DNA of 64,000 nucleotides from contig CP000781.1 of assembly GCA_000017645.1 (NCBI GenBank), positions 3,459,501 through 3,523,500 of the forward strand. The letters are read 5' to 3'. The notes beneath the pieces were generated by a model, which saw only the letters and a program-made list of their open reading frames with translations, ran no database searches and was not told where the DNA came from. Source of the stretch: Xanthobacter autotrophicus Py2 (GTDB lineage Bacteria > Pseudomonadota > Alphaproteobacteria > Rhizobiales > Xanthobacteraceae). The stretch's first letter is position 1; the number at the start of each line of letters is the position of its first letter. The translations under genes and the position numbers were made by a program. This document shows positions 11,300-23,500 of this stretch, piece by piece.

Positions 11300-12625
11300 T
11301 CAGGGTGTCCCCGGTGGTGGCAGGGCGTCGTCCGGGGTGCCCTGGTACAGCGCCGACTGCATGTAGCGGGTGATCACGAAGCGCACCAGCACCCCCGTCA
11401 CCGCCGTGAGCGGCACCGCGAGCAGCAGGCCCACGAAGCCGAACAGGTAGCCGAAGGCGAACAGGGCGAACATGAGCCAGACCGGATGCACCCCGATGCT
11501 GTCGCCCACCAGCTTGGGCGAGAGCACGTAGCCCTCGATGGTCTGGCCGGTGACGAAGATGGCCAGCACCGTGCCGATCATGCCCCAGTCGGGAAAGAAC
11601 TGGACGATGGCGACGCCCATGGCCAGCACGAAGCCGGTGAGCGAGCCCACATAGGGAATGAAGGTGATGACGCCGGAGACGATGCCGATGAGCAGGCCGA
11701 AATTCAGCCCCGCCATGGTCAGGGCCACCGCATAGAAGGTGCCCAGCAGCAGGCACACCATGGCCTGCCCGCGCACGAAGCCAGCCACCGCCATGTCCAT
11801 GGCGCGGGCAAGGCCCCGCACTTCCGTGCGATGGGGCAGCGGCACCAGCTGGTCCACGTAGGCGACCATGTTGTTCCAGTCGCACAGGATGTAGAAGACC
11901 ACCACCGGCGTCACCACCAGCAGCGCGAACAGCGCGATCAGCGCCTGCCCCCCGGACCACACGGAGGAGAGCAGGCCCACCAGGTGGCTGACCCCCTGCG
12001 TCATGAGATCGGAGATGGAGCGCTGCATGTCGGGCAGGCGGTCGCCGACGATGCCGCTCAGCCACTCGCGGTTTTCCTCGGTCAAGAGCCCCTGCAGCCG
12101 GGCCACATAGGCGGGCAGCCGCTGGATGAACTCGAACATCTGCGAGGACAGCAGCGGCAGGGCGAGCAGGAAGAACAGCACCACCAGCAGCAGCATGATC
12201 CCCACCACCACCAGGGCGGAGAGGGTGCGGGCGACGCCGATGCGTTCCAGGCGCGCCACCACGGGATTGAGGAAATAAGCCAGCACGATGCCCGCCACGA
12301 ACGGCAGCAGGATGCCGCTCAACAGCCACAGCGCGATGGCGGTGAGGATGAGGGCGGTCACCCAGAAGCGCATCTGGAAGCGGACCGGCAGGGTGCTTTC
12401 CTCTGGCTCCAAGTCAAGCGGGCGGCGGTCCGACGCGGGGCGGCTTGGCGCAGGATCGTCCGGCACGCCGGGCGCACGAACCCGGCCGCCGTGCGCCGGG
12501 CTGACGGCGGCTGCGGAGTTGCGGGGGTCGCGTTCGCCGATCAACTCACGATCCATCAGCTTGCCGTTCGTGAGTGCGCCATTCGTCGGTTCGCCAGTTT
12601 CAACTGACTGTGCGTCAATTCGCAA
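11300..12625 (-). CDS. AI-2E family (PerM-type) membrane transporter
   Basis: 441 residues. An N-terminal cytoplasmic stretch of about 85 polar, Pro- and Arg-rich residues precedes about eight transmembrane helices typical of the family, with the conserved cluster FIPYVGSLTGFVLAMGVAI and the C-terminal YLFGFVGLLLAVPLTAV. Members include putative exporters of AI-2 and sodium/proton antiporters; the substrate here is unknown. It overlaps the upstream CDP-alcohol transferase gene by 11 bases and abuts hdaA, so all are probably one operon. The start is uncertain: several in-frame ATGs lie in the first 25 codons. Confidence 0.82.
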   Translation of the reverse strand: MRIDAQSVETGEPTNGALTNGKLMDRELIGERDPRNSAAAVSPAHGGRVRAPGVPDDPAPSRPASDRRPLDLEPEESTLPVRFQMRFWVTALILTAIALWLLSGILLPFVAGIVLAYFLNPVVARLERIGVARTLSALVVVGIMLLLVVLFFLLALPLLSSQMFEFIQRLPAYVARLQGLLTEENREWLSGIVGDRLPDMQRSISDLMTQGVSHLVGLLSSVWSGGQALIALFALLVVTPVVVFYILCDWNNMVAYVDQLVPLPHRTEVRGLARAMDMAVAGFVRGQAMVCLLLGTFYAVALTMAGLNFGLLIGIVSGVITFIPYVGSLTGFVLAMGVAIVQFFPDWGMIGTVLAIFVTGQTIEGYVLSPKLVGDSIGVHPVWLMFALFAFGYLFGFVGLLLAVPLTAVTGVLVRFVITRYMQSALYQGTPDDALPPPGTP

Positions 12626-13145
12626 CGTGGCGCGTCCATGCGGCGAGATAGGCAGCGGCCGAAAGTCCCGTCAAGAGCCCGACCATCACCAGCCCCACCT
12701 GGAACAGCCCCGGCAGGTCCAGACCGAACCCGGACGCGGCCAGCACGAAGGCTGCGAACACGATCTGCACCGCCGTGTTCACCTTGGAGACCAGCAGCGG
12801 GCTGATGGCCACGGGCTTGGCCATGACCAGGGACAGCACCACCGCCCCGATGATCATCACGTCGCGCGACACCACGGCGATGGCCACCCAGCGCGGGATC
12901 AGGCCGCAGACCGCCAGCGCCACGTAGATGGAGATGAGCAGGGCCTTGTCGGCCACCGGATCGAGATAGGAGCCGAGCTCCGTCTGCATATCGAACCGCT
13001 TGGCGATGAAGCCGTCGAGCGCATCGGAGATGCCGGCCGCGAGGAACAGCCAGAACGCCAGCGCATATTCGCTGGAGGCGATCGACCAGACCACCGCCGG
13101 CACCAGCAGGATGCGCATGAGGGTGATGATGTTCGGCAGGCTCAC
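12615..13145 (-). CDS. CDP-alcohol phosphatidyltransferase family protein
   Basis: 176 residues, about five membrane helices. The family motif D-x2-D-G-x2-A-(K/R)-x9-G-x3-D-x3-D is complete: D41, D44, G45, A48, G58, D62 and D66, with Lys at 49 where Arg is usual. These enzymes join a CDP-diacylglycerol or CDP-alcohol to an acceptor in phospholipid synthesis; the likeliest activities are phosphatidylglycerophosphate or cardiolipin synthase-like. The substrate cannot be read from sequence. It heads the reverse-strand operon leading to hdaA, ppk and ppx. Confidence 0.85.
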   Translation of the reverse strand: MSLPNIITLMRILLVPAVVWSIASSEYALAFWLFLAAGISDALDGFIAKRFDMQTELGSYLDPVADKALLISIYVALAVCGLIPRWVAIAVVSRDVMIIGAVVLSLVMAKPVAISPLLVSKVNTAVQIVFAAFVLAASGFGLDLPGLFQVGLVMVGLLTGLSAAAYLAAWTRHVAN

Positions 13146-13246
13146 CTCGTCCTCCGCGCCGCCGGGAGGATGCCGGCCGCCTCGATCGCAAGCCGGCCGG
13201 ATATCGCGTTCCCTGTCTTGATGTTAGGCGCTGTCCACGCCCCGGA

Positions 13247-14536
<1,290 letters not shown>

Positions 14537-14605
14537 GCGCTACCTGTGCCTCCTGCCGGCTGGCCCCCCCAAAGCCGGCCGACCATCAAATTCAAGGGAA
14601 AAGCT

Positions 14606-14905
14606 CTAGCCCGGCTCGCCGTCCGGCACAATCTTGGCGGCACCCGCAGCCAGCGCCGTGCTACCGCCGCGCGCAGGGTTTTCACCGCTATTCGTGCCGT
14701 CCGGGGGTTTTTCGGCAGCAGGGGGGAGACCCTGGTCCGGCCCGGATCCGGCAAGGGAGGCGGCCTGCGGAGAGGTGCCCGCGGCCCGCGCGGGGGACGT
14801 TTCGGCTTCACCCGCGCGCCGCGCGCGTGATTGCGCCTTGCGCCGCGACAGGTTCGCACGCAGGGCGGCGGCGAGGCGTTCCGATCGGTCCTTGCTCCCG
14901 GGCAT
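14606..14905 (-). CDS. Small basic protein of unknown function upstream of murA
   Basis: 99 residues from the ATG at 14905 (MPGSKDRSERLAAALRANLSRRKAQSRARRAGE). The first 35 residues form a basic amphipathic helix of the type seen in short uncharacterised rhizobial proteins (ERLAxALRxNLxRRKAQ); the remainder is low-complexity Ala/Gly/Pro. The frame is open to 15070 but the extra part is not convincing. It points the same way as murA with a 69-base gap, so the pair may be co-transcribed. Confidence 0.5.
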   Translation of the reverse strand: MPGSKDRSERLAAALRANLSRRKAQSRARRAGEAETSPARAAGTSPQAASLAGSGPDQGLPPAAEKPPDGTNSGENPARGGSTALAAGAAKIVPDGEPG

Positions 14906-15243
14906 GGAAGGTAAGTAGCCGGCGCATACGGGCGGCGCAAGAAGACCAATCGCCGACATGATCGCCGTTACGTGAGCCATTCCCTTGCCGGCCTTGCGGA
15001 GCTTGGCTGGCCTTGCCGCGGGGAGTGTGCTAACGAGCCGCATTGCTGGGCCGGGAAAGGGCGCCTTCAAAGGGCTCTACTCATCCGTGCGCGGCGGTGG
15101 GAGCTGTCCGGCCCGATCCACGTGCCGCCCGCGAGGAACGTTCCTTGCGGCGGAGGGGGCTGGGCACGGCGGAAAAAAGGCATTATGCCCTCCACCAGCC
15201 GCCGAACGGCAACGGGATTATCCGAACAACGAGGGTTGCATCT
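14906..15243. other. Divergent intergenic region before acpP
   Basis: 338 bases between the small basic protein (reverse) and acpP (forward). Open frames cross it but show no domain. It should hold the acpP promoter; a purine-rich run near 15173-15179 and CATTAT at 15181-15186 are the only promoter-like elements seen, without a matching -35. Confidence 0.4.
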
Positions 15244-15480
15244 ATGAGTGACATCGCCGAGCGGGTGAAGAAGATTGTCGCGGAGCATCTGGGGGTGGAA
15301 CCCGAGAAGGTCACGGAGAGCGCCTCCTTCATCGACGATCTCGGCGCCGACAGCCTCGACACCGTGGAACTCGTGATGGCCTTCGAGGAGGCTTTCAACT
15401 GCGAGATCCCGGACGATGCCGCCGAGACGATCCTGACCGTGGGTGACGCGATCAAGTTCCTGGAAAAGAACGCGGCTTGA
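15244..15480 (+). CDS. acpP: Acyl carrier protein
   Basis: 78 residues from the ATG at 15244; an open frame extends upstream but the ACP fold starts here ([18 protein letters not shown]). Ser37 in [10 protein letters not shown] is the 4'-phosphopantetheine site. The protein is strongly acidic, as usual. It carries growing acyl chains in fatty-acid synthesis and lies directly upstream of fabF, the standard arrangement. Confidence 0.98.
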   Translation: MSDIAERVKKIVAEHLGVEPEKVTESASFIDDLGADSLDTVELVMAFEEAFNCEIPDDAAETILTVGDAIKFLEKNAA

Positions 15481-15589
15481 TTCTCACGCCTGTTCATTCG
15501 ACGGTCGCGCGGCGCTTGGCGCCCGCGGCCGTTGTCGCACCGGGTCGCGCGCAAGCCGCGCCAATGGCCCGCCTGCCGGAGTTTTTCCC

Positions 15590-16852
15590 ATGAGACGTGT
15601 TGTCGTCACCGGCCTCGGCATGGTGACGCCGCTCGGCTGCGGCGTCGAGCCGACCTGGCGGCGGCTCATCGCCGGCGAGAGCGGCGTGAAGGCGGTCAGC
15701 CATTTCGAAGTGGCAGACCTCGCCTGCAAGATCGCCGCGAATGTTCCGCGCGGTGATGGTTCCGACGGGACCTTCAATCCCGACCAGTGGATGGAGCCGA
15801 AAGAGCAGCGCAAGGTGGACGAGTTCATCGTCTATGCCATGGCTGCCGCGACCCAGGCGCTGGATGACGCCGGCTGGCACCCATCCTCCTACGAGGACCA
15901 GATCAACACCGGCGTGCTCATCGGCTCCGGCATCGGCGGCATCGAAGGCATCGCCGAATCAGCCCTGCTGCTCAAGGAGCGCGGGCCGAGACGCATCTCG
16001 CCCTTCTTCATTCCCGGCCGTCTCATCAATCTGGCCGGCGGCTACGTCTCCATCACCCACGGGCTGAAGGGGCCGAACCACGCCGTGGTTACGGCCTGCT
16101 CCACCGGCGCCCATGCCATCGGCGATGCCGGGCGGCTCATCGCGCTGGGGGATGCGGACGTGATGGTGGCCGGCGGCACCGAATCGACGGTCAACCGCCT
16201 GGCGTTGGCCGGCTTTGCCGCCTGCAAGGCGCTCTGCACCGCTTTCAACGACGACCCCACCCGCGCCTCGCGCCCCTATGACAAGGACCGCGACGGCTTC
16301 GTGATGGGTGAGGGCGCCGGCGTGGTGGTGCTTGAGGAGCTCGAGCATGCCAAGGCGCGCGGCGCGCGCATCTATGCGGAACTGGTGGGCTACGGCCTGT
16401 CGGGCGACGCCTTCCACATCACCGCCCCCTCGCCGGACGGCGACGGCGCCTTCCGCTGCATGCAGGCGGCTCTGAAGCGGGCGGGCCTGACGGCGGGCGA
16501 CATCGACTACATCAACGCCCATGGCACCTCCACCATGGCTGACGAGATCGAGCTGAAGGCGGTGGAACGGCTGCTCGGCAATGCCGCGGCGACCACCTCC
16601 ATGTCGTCCACCAAGTCGTCCATCGGTCACCTGCTCGGGGCCGCCGGCGCGGTGGAGGCGATCTTCTCCGTCCTTGCCATCCGCGACCAGATCGCCCCGG
16701 CGACGCTCAATCTCGACAATCCGTCGGTGGAGACTCCCATCGATCTGGTTCCGCTCAAGGCGAAGCCGCGCAAGATCGATGCCGTGCTCTCCAATTCCTT
16801 CGGGTTCGGCGGGACCAACGCATCCCTCATCTTCCAGCGCTTCGACGCCTGA
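15590..16852 (+). CDS. fabF: Beta-ketoacyl-ACP synthase II
   Basis: 420 residues from the ATG at 15590. Catalyses condensation of malonyl-ACP with acyl-ACP. The Cys-His-His active site is complete: Cys170 in VTACSTGAHAIG, His311 in NAHGTSTMADEIE and His347 in KSSIGHLLGAAGAVEAI; the C-terminal NSFGFGGTNASL loop is present. It follows acpP by 109 bases in the same direction, so the pair is probably an operon, with mltG following after 225 bases. Confidence 0.97.
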   Translation: MRRVVVTGLGMVTPLGCGVEPTWRRLIAGESGVKAVSHFEVADLACKIAANVPRGDGSDGTFNPDQWMEPKEQRKVDEFIVYAMAAATQALDDAGWHPSSYEDQINTGVLIGSGIGGIEGIAESALLLKERGPRRISPFFIPGRLINLAGGYVSITHGLKGPNHAVVTACSTGAHAIGDAGRLIALGDADVMVAGGTESTVNRLALAGFAACKALCTAFNDDPTRASRPYDKDRDGFVMGEGAGVVVLEELEHAKARGARIYAELVGYGLSGDAFHITAPSPDGDGAFRCMQAALKRAGLTAGDIDYINAHGTSTMADEIELKAVERLLGNAAATTSMSSTKSSIGHLLGAAGAVEAIFSVLAIRDQIAPATLNLDNPSVETPIDLVPLKAKPRKIDAVLSNSFGFGGTNASLIFQRFDA

Positions 16853-17077
16853 TGCTGCGCCGGCCGGGGCCTTGCCCCGACCGGTCCTTGCCCCGGTTGT
16901 CTCCTGCCTCAGCTTCGGGCTCGCCGCCGGACGCCGCCGCCCGGTCGAAGGGCCAGAGGACGCACGGCACTATGCCGCCGTTGCGCCTGAATGTGCCTTT
17001 AGCAAGCCTCCCATGCGGCGGCGTTCCGGCCCAAACGTTTGACCGCGCGCCTTCGCCGACGACAGGGGAGCCCTTGG

Positions 17078-18406
17078 ATGGCCGAATCCAACGACGGATC
17101 ACCAAAGGCCGGAGTACCGGACGCCACCGGACCCGACGGGTCGATTGTGCCCCCCGCCGATGTGACCGCGACCGACAGCACCGAAGCTGCGGCCGGCCCC
17201 GCCGCAGGGTCCGCCCCGTCCGCGCCAGCGTCCGCCAGCGCCAAACCTGCGCCCAAGCCCCTTGCGCCCAAGCCCCCGGCGCCTAAGCCCGCGCCCAGGG
17301 GATCGGCGCGATCCGGCCGCGGTGCCCGGCAGACCAAGGCGGCGCGCCCCTCGCGCGCGGCGCGGCATCCGGCGGTGACCGTTCTCAGCGGCCTCTTCAC
17401 CTTCCTGCTGTTCCTCGCGGTCGGCGGTGGCCTCGGGGCCTGGTACGCCGAGCGCGCCTTCTATGCCCCCGGCCCCCTCGCCACCGAGAAGGTGGTGAAC
17501 ATCCCGCGCGGGTCCGGCGTGCGCGACATGGGCGACATTCTCGAGCGCGAGGGGGTGATCACCAACGCCCTGCTGTTCCTGGTCGGCCAGCGCATTGCCC
17601 GGCCCGATGCCAGCTTCAAGGCCGGCGAATTCGTCTTCAAGCCCGGCCAGTCGCTGGCGAGCGTCATCGACACCCTGGCCGCCGGCAAGATGGTGGTGCA
17701 CCAGATCACCATTCCCGAGGGCCTGACCAGCCAGCAGGTGGTCAAGCGCCTGATGGACAACGAGCTGCTCACCGGCACTCCCGCCGTGCCGGCCGAGGGG
17801 ACGCTGCTGCCTGAGACTTACCAGATCACCCGCGGCCAGACCCGCGAGGAGGTGCTGAAGAAGATGGCCGAGGAGCAGCGTAAGCTGCTCGCCACCCTCT
17901 GGGCCAAGCGCGCGCCCGACGTGCCGGTCAAAAGCCCGCAGGAACTGGTCACCCTCGCCTCCATCGTGGAGAAGGAGACCGGCCTTGCCGCCGAGCGGCC
18001 CAAGGTGGCCGCGGTGTTCGTCAACCGGATCAACAAGAAGATGCGGCTCCAGTCGGATCCGACCATCATCTACGGCATCGTCGGTGGACGCGGCTCCCTG
18101 GGGCGGCCCATCAGCCGCACTGACATCGCCACCGCGACGGCATATAATACCTACGCCATCGACGGCCTGCCGCCCGGCCCCATCTGCAATCCGGGGCGCG
18201 ACGCGCTGGCGGCAGTGGCCAATCCGCCCAAAACGAAGGATCTGTTCTTCGTCGCGGACGGCACGGGCGGCCATGCCTTCGCCGAGACGCTAGCCGACCA
18301 CAACAAGAATGTCGCCCGCTGGCGCGCCATCGAGCAGGGCAACGCCCCAGCCGCCCCGGCTACGGGCACGCCGGCCCCCACCGCGGCGCCGAATTCGGGC
18401 AACTAG
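17078..18406 (+). CDS. mltG: Endolytic peptidoglycan transglycosylase MltG
   Basis: 442 residues from the ATG at 17078, preceded by AGGGGAG. A cytoplasmic N-terminal region of about 95 residues rich in Ala, Pro and Lys precedes one membrane helix (about residues 100-125), followed by a periplasmic YceG domain. The catalytic glutamate lies in LASIVEKETGLAAERP (near residue 298); RLQSDPTIIYGI and IDGLPPGPICNPG are family signatures. MltG cleaves nascent glycan strands and is thought to set their length. The fabF-mltG neighbourhood is common in alphaproteobacteria. The Ala/Pro tail at the end is low-complexity. Confidence 0.93.
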   Translation: MAESNDGSPKAGVPDATGPDGSIVPPADVTATDSTEAAAGPAAGSAPSAPASASAKPAPKPLAPKPPAPKPAPRGSARSGRGARQTKAARPSRAARHPAVTVLSGLFTFLLFLAVGGGLGAWYAERAFYAPGPLATEKVVNIPRGSGVRDMGDILEREGVITNALLFLVGQRIARPDASFKAGEFVFKPGQSLASVIDTLAAGKMVVHQITIPEGLTSQQVVKRLMDNELLTGTPAVPAEGTLLPETYQITRGQTREEVLKKMAEEQRKLLATLWAKRAPDVPVKSPQELVTLASIVEKETGLAAERPKVAAVFVNRINKKMRLQSDPTIIYGIVGGRGSLGRPISRTDIATATAYNTYAIDGLPPGPICNPGRDALAAVANPPKTKDLFFVADGTGGHAFAETLADHNKNVARWRAIEQGNAPAAPATGTPAPTAAPNSGN

Positions 18407-18589
18407 GGCATGCTCTGATCCGATCGCATGGCGATTATGGTCGGATATGTCTTCAAGGCAGGCCTGAAGCCGGATCACAATGTCCCGGCCTCAGGTTATT
18501 GTGTTAAGCGGTTTCAGGACGCAGGACCGTTGGCCCGTCTTCCGAAACGCCCTTGACCCCTTGAGCGCGGCGTCGCCGCAGGATCGAAC

Positions 18590-19522
18590 ATGAAGCGTGC
18601 CGCCGTGACCACCAACCGCGTTCCGGCTTCGGCCCGGGCCCCCCTCGCCAGCATGACTGGCTTTGCCCGCGTTGCCGGCTCCCATGGGCCGTGGCGTTTC
18701 GGCTGGGAGGTGCGTTCGGTCAACGGCAAGGGGCTGGACCTGCGGCTGCGCCTGCCGCCGGGCTTCGAGGTGCTGGAGGCGGACGTGCGCACCCGCACCG
18801 GGCAGGTCCTGACCCGCGGCTCGGTCTCCGCCACCCTCGCCGCCACCCGCGAGGGGGAGACCAGCACGGTTCGGGTCAACCAGGGGGCGCTGGAGGCGCT
18901 GTACCGGACGGTGTCCGAGAGCGCTCGCCGCCTCGGCGCGCCGGAGCCCACCCTCGACGCCCTGGTGGCGGTGAAGGGCATGGTGGAGATCGCCGAGGCC
19001 GATGAGGGCGAGGAGGAGCGCCGCGCGCTCATGTCCGCCATGCTCTCGGCCTTCGACCGGGCGTTGGGGGAACTCGGCGCCATGCGCGCCCGCGAGGGCG
19101 AGGCGCTCAATGCCATCCTCTCCGAGCGGCTCGATGCCATTGCCGCCCTGCTGGTGCGGGCCGAGCGCCTGCCCGAGCGTGGCGTCGAGGCCATCAAGGC
19201 CCGCATCGCCGAGCAGGTGCGGGTGCTGATGGAGGCCGCCACACTGGATCCCGACCGCCTGCACCAGGAGGCGGTGCTCGCCGTCACCAAGGCCGACGTG
19301 CGTGAGGAACTGGACCGGCTCAGCGCCCATATCGCCGCCGCGCGCGACCTGCTGCACACCGGCGGCCCGGCCGGCCGGCGGCTCGATTTCCTGGCCCAGG
19401 AGTTCAACCGCGAGGCGAACACCCTGTGCTCCAAGTCCAATTCCGTGGCGCTGACGCAGATCGGGCTTGACCTGAAGCTGCTGGTGGACCAGTTCCGCGA
19501 GCAGATCCAGAACCTCGAGTGA
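18590..19522 (+). CDS. yicC: YicC family endoribonuclease
   Basis: 310 residues. The family start SMTGFARVAG occurs at about residue 21, so the true start could be the ATG at 18653; the ATG at 18590 is used here. Other signatures are WEVRSVNGKGLDLRLRLP, the central acidic helical region, and the C-terminal GRRLDFLAQEFNREANTLCSKS. YicC proteins have been described as endoribonucleases, acting on a small RNA in E. coli. The stop overlaps a GTG start for gmk, the usual partner gene. Confidence 0.92.
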   Translation: MKRAAVTTNRVPASARAPLASMTGFARVAGSHGPWRFGWEVRSVNGKGLDLRLRLPPGFEVLEADVRTRTGQVLTRGSVSATLAATREGETSTVRVNQGALEALYRTVSESARRLGAPEPTLDALVAVKGMVEIAEADEGEEERRALMSAMLSAFDRALGELGAMRAREGEALNAILSERLDAIAALLVRAERLPERGVEAIKARIAEQVRVLMEAATLDPDRLHQEAVLAVTKADVREELDRLSAHIAAARDLLHTGGPAGRRLDFLAQEFNREANTLCSKSNSVALTQIGLDLKLLVDQFREQIQNLE

Positions 19523-20229
19523 AGCCCGAACCCATGCCGCAATCCGCCTCTTCCTCCGTGTCGTCGCACTTCGCGCTGCCGGGCTGGAAGCCGGGCGCGG
19601 GTATCCTCGCGCGGCGCGGGCTGATGCTGGTGCTGTCCTCGCCATCGGGCGCAGGCAAGACCACCCTGTCGCGCAAGCTGCTGGCGAGCGACGATCGAAT
19701 CACCATGTCCGTGTCCGTCACCACGCGGCCGCCCCGGCCGGGCGAGGTGGAGGGCAAGGACTATTATTTCGTGGACGTGCCCACCTTCCACCGCATGCGG
19801 GACGAGGGCGAACTGCTGGAGCACGCGGTGGTGTTCGACAATCTCTACGGCACGCCGCGCCCCGCCGTGGAACTGGCCCTATCCGCCGGCCGGGACGTGC
19901 TGTTCGACATCGACTGGCAGGGCACCCAGCAGTTGGGCGAGACCGCCCAGCAGGACCTGGTGAAAGTCTTCCTGTTGCCGCCCACCGCCGCGGACCTTGA
20001 GCAGCGCCTGCGCTCCCGCGCTCAGGATTCGGAAGAGGTGGTGCACCAGCGCATGGCCAAGGCCTCCGACGAGATCAGCCACTATACCGAATACGACTAC
20101 ATCATCATCAACCACGAGGTGGACGACAGCCTCGTCAAGCTCACCGCCATCCTGCAGGCGGAACGGCTGAAGCGCCGGCGCCTGACCGGCCTGTCGAGCT
20201 TCGTGAAGGGCCTGCGCGACGCCCTGTGA
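19519..20229 (+). CDS. gmk: Guanylate kinase
   Basis: 236 residues from the GTG at 19519, which overlaps the yicC stop by four bases (GTGA); an ATG at 19534 would shorten it by five residues. Phosphorylates GMP to GDP with ATP. The P-loop SPSGAGKTTLSRKLL lies near residues 41-55, followed by the GMP-binding VSVTTRPPRPGEVEGKDYYFV and DIDWQGTQQL. About 30 extra N-terminal residues precede the kinase core compared with E. coli Gmk. Confidence 0.96.
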   Translation: MKPEPMPQSASSSVSSHFALPGWKPGAGILARRGLMLVLSSPSGAGKTTLSRKLLASDDRITMSVSVTTRPPRPGEVEGKDYYFVDVPTFHRMRDEGELLEHAVVFDNLYGTPRPAVELALSAGRDVLFDIDWQGTQQLGETAQQDLVKVFLLPPTAADLEQRLRSRAQDSEEVVHQRMAKASDEISHYTEYDYIIINHEVDDSLVKLTAILQAERLKRRRLTGLSSFVKGLRDAL

Positions 20230-20503
20230 GGCGTTCCATCGCGAGATGCCCGCCTGTCCGCGACAGGCCGTCGCGCCTGCGCCAATTCCCGCACACATTT
20301 GAGCAACGAACGCCCCGTGCCCGGCAGCCCGGACGCGTGGGCGTGCCGCATATCCCCGCCTGCCATTCCCCTTCGGGAGGCGGTCCCCGCCATCCACAGG
20401 TGGCGGTAATTAAGAACCGTTGCGCCGGGGGTGCAAACCTCCCCTTAACGCGGGGGCTCTAAGCCTTGGGGAACGGCGCCGGTGCTGCGGGCTACGGATC
20501 AGT

Positions 20504-23500
20504 ATGTCTTCCTTCAACCGTCCTCCCAGATCCTTTGGATATCCTGCTTTCAACGAGGAAGCGGACTATGCGCCGCCGGCTGCCTATGGCGGCAGCGGCA
20601 GGGTGACGCCGTCACTCGGCGCCTTCGCGCCGGAGTACCGCGCTCCGGTGGAGACGCCCGCGGCCACGCTTACCCACAGCTGGATCGACCTCGAGCTGAT
20701 TCCGAGCTGGCTGCGGCCCTTCACCCTCGACGCCAATACCCGCTTCACCCGCACGCCGGACCATTTCCTGCGTCCGCGCGAGGCGGAGGCCCTGCATGAG
20801 CCGTCGGGCCTGCCCGGCATCGAGGAGCACGTCGGGGCGCTGAGCGAGGCGCAGACCGCCCCGGTGCCGGAGATTTCGAGCCGGAGCTGGCATTTCGTGC
20901 TCGACCCTGCGGATGACGCGGCGGTGGTGCCGGGGGCGGCGGTTGCCGCCGCCATCGACCCGCCCGCGCCGGTCGATATCGAACTCGCGGCCGAGGTTTC
21001 CGACGAGGTCGCAGCCCTCGCGGTTGAGGCCATGCCGGCGGAAGCGCTCGTGGACGACGGGCCGCTCCTCACCCCCGGCACGGCCGAGGCTTGGGGCGCG
21101 GATGCGCCTGCGGCTTTCGCGGAACATGAGCCACAAGAAGCCTTCGCTGTTCAGGAGGCCCTCGCGCTGCAAGAGGTGGTCGAAGCGCAGGTCGCGTTCA
21201 TGGACGACCCGTCCGACGCGTCCGTTGAGGTCGCTGCACTCGAGGTTGCGGTTCCGGAGCCGGACGAGGATCTGCCGCCCCATTTCGAGGCCCTGTCGCG
21301 TCTTCTGGTCCTCGGCCGCGCCGCCGTGCCCCCCGCCCATGCCGAGGAGCAGGATCTTGCTCCCTCCGACCGCGATGATCAGGCCCAGCCGCTGGATGCT
21401 GCTTCAATCGAGGACGCGGCCATCTGCGACGCGCCGGTGGCGGGTGAGACGGAGGCTGATTCGGACGCTGAGGACGAGCGTGTCGAAGACGAAATGATCG
21501 ACGATGCCGACCTCATGGCCGAAGTGGAGGTCGAAGACGACCTCGCCATAGATGCTGAGTCGGACGGCGCCGAGGCGGAGGCCGGGGAGCCAGAGGTTGA
21601 CGCCGAGGAGGCAGATGAAGAGGTCGACTTCGACGCCGGGGAGGATGCCCTGCTCCTCGCCTCGGACGATGCCGACGTTGAAGCTGAAGACGAAATGGCC
21701 GACGCGTCTGAAGGCGACGAAGACGCTTACGAGGACGCCGCCGAAGCCGAGGATGAGGACGAAGCCGAGGATGAGGACGGCGGGGACGAGGATCTGCTCC
21801 TCGCCGACGACGCGGAACTGGCCGATGAAGCCGACGCCGGCGACGCCAGCGAACCCCTCGCCGCGGCTTCCGCTCTCTCCGGCCTGCCGATCCTGACGGA
21901 GCCGGGGCCTTCGCTCTGGCGGCCTTACCAGACGAGCATCACCGCCCATTTCCTCGGCGCGGTGGCGCCGCTCGGCTTCGCGCCGGCTGCCCTTCCGGCG
22001 CCGGTGCCTGCGGCCAGCGCGGCGCAATCGTCGTCCGCCACCGCTCCGCCGCCGGTTCTCGCCGCCCCGGCCATCAACGCCGATGGGGACATCACGGACG
22101 AGGGCAATTTCTACGACCTGCCGCCCCTCGACCTGCTGCGCGAGCCGCCGGTGGTGGAGCCGGACTATGAGATGTCCGAGGAGTTCCTCGACCAGTCGTC
22201 CACCATGCTGCAGCAGGTGCTGCGCGATTTCGGCGTGCGCGGCGAGGTCATCGACGCCAATCCCGGCCCGGTGGTCACTCTCTATGAGTTCGAGCCGGCG
22301 CCGGGGGTGAAGTCCTCCCGCGTCATCGGCCTGTCGGCGGATATCGCCCGCTCCATGAGCGCGGTGTCGGCCCGCGTGGCGGTGGTGGAGGGGCGCAACG
22401 TCATCGGCATCGAGCTGCCCAACCGGCGGCGCGAGACCGTGTGGCTGCGCGAGCTTCTCTCCAGCCACGAATTCGTTGAGACCCACCCCAAGCTCGGCCT
22501 GTGCCTCGGCAAGACCATCGGCGGCGTGCCGGTGATCGCGGACCTGGCCCGCATGCCCCACCTGCTGGTGGCCGGCACCACCGGCTCGGGCAAGTCGGTG
22601 GCCATCAACACCATGATCCTGAGCCTGCTCTACCGGCACACGCCGGATGCCTGCCGGCTCATCATGATCGACCCAAAGATGCTGGAATTGTCCGTCTACG
22701 AGGGCATCCCGCACCTGCTCACCCCCGTCGTCACCGACCCGAAGAAGGCGATCATCGCCCTCAAATGGGCGGTGAAGGAGATGGAGGAGCGCTACAAGAA
22801 GATGAGCCGCCTCGCGGTGCGCAACATCGACGGCTTCAACGCCCGCGTGAAGGAGGCGGCGGAGAAGGGCGAGGTCATCACCCGCAACGTGCAGGTGGGC
22901 TTCGACAAAGAGACCGGGGAAAGCCTGTTCGAGGAACAGGAGATGGACCTCACCCCCTTGCCCTACATCGTCGTCATCGTGGACGAGATGGCCGACCTGA
23001 TGATGGTGGCGGGCAAGGAGATCGAGGGCGCCATCCAGCGCCTCGCCCAGATGGCCCGGGCCGCCGGCATCCATCTGGTGATGGCCACACAGCGCCCCTC
23101 GGTGGATGTGATCACCGGCACCATCAAGGCCAATTTCCCCACCCGCATCTCGTTCCAGGTCACGAGCAAGATCGACAGCCGCACCATCCTCGGAGAGATG
23201 GGCGCCGAGACGCTGCTGGGGCAGGGCGACATGCTGTTCATGGCCGGCGGCGGGCGCATCACCCGTGTCCACGGGCCGTTCGTGTCCGATGGCGAGGTGG
23301 AGAAGGTGGTGGCCTTCCTCAAGGCCCAGGGTGGGCCGGACTATCTGGACGCCGTGATCCTCGACGAGGACGCCGAGGTGGACGACGAGGATGACGCCGT
23401 GTTCGACCGTTCCAGCCTCGGCGAGGCCGGGGGCGATCTCTACGACCAGGCGGTGGCCATCGTCATGCGCGACCGCAAGGCGTCCACGTCCTACATCCAG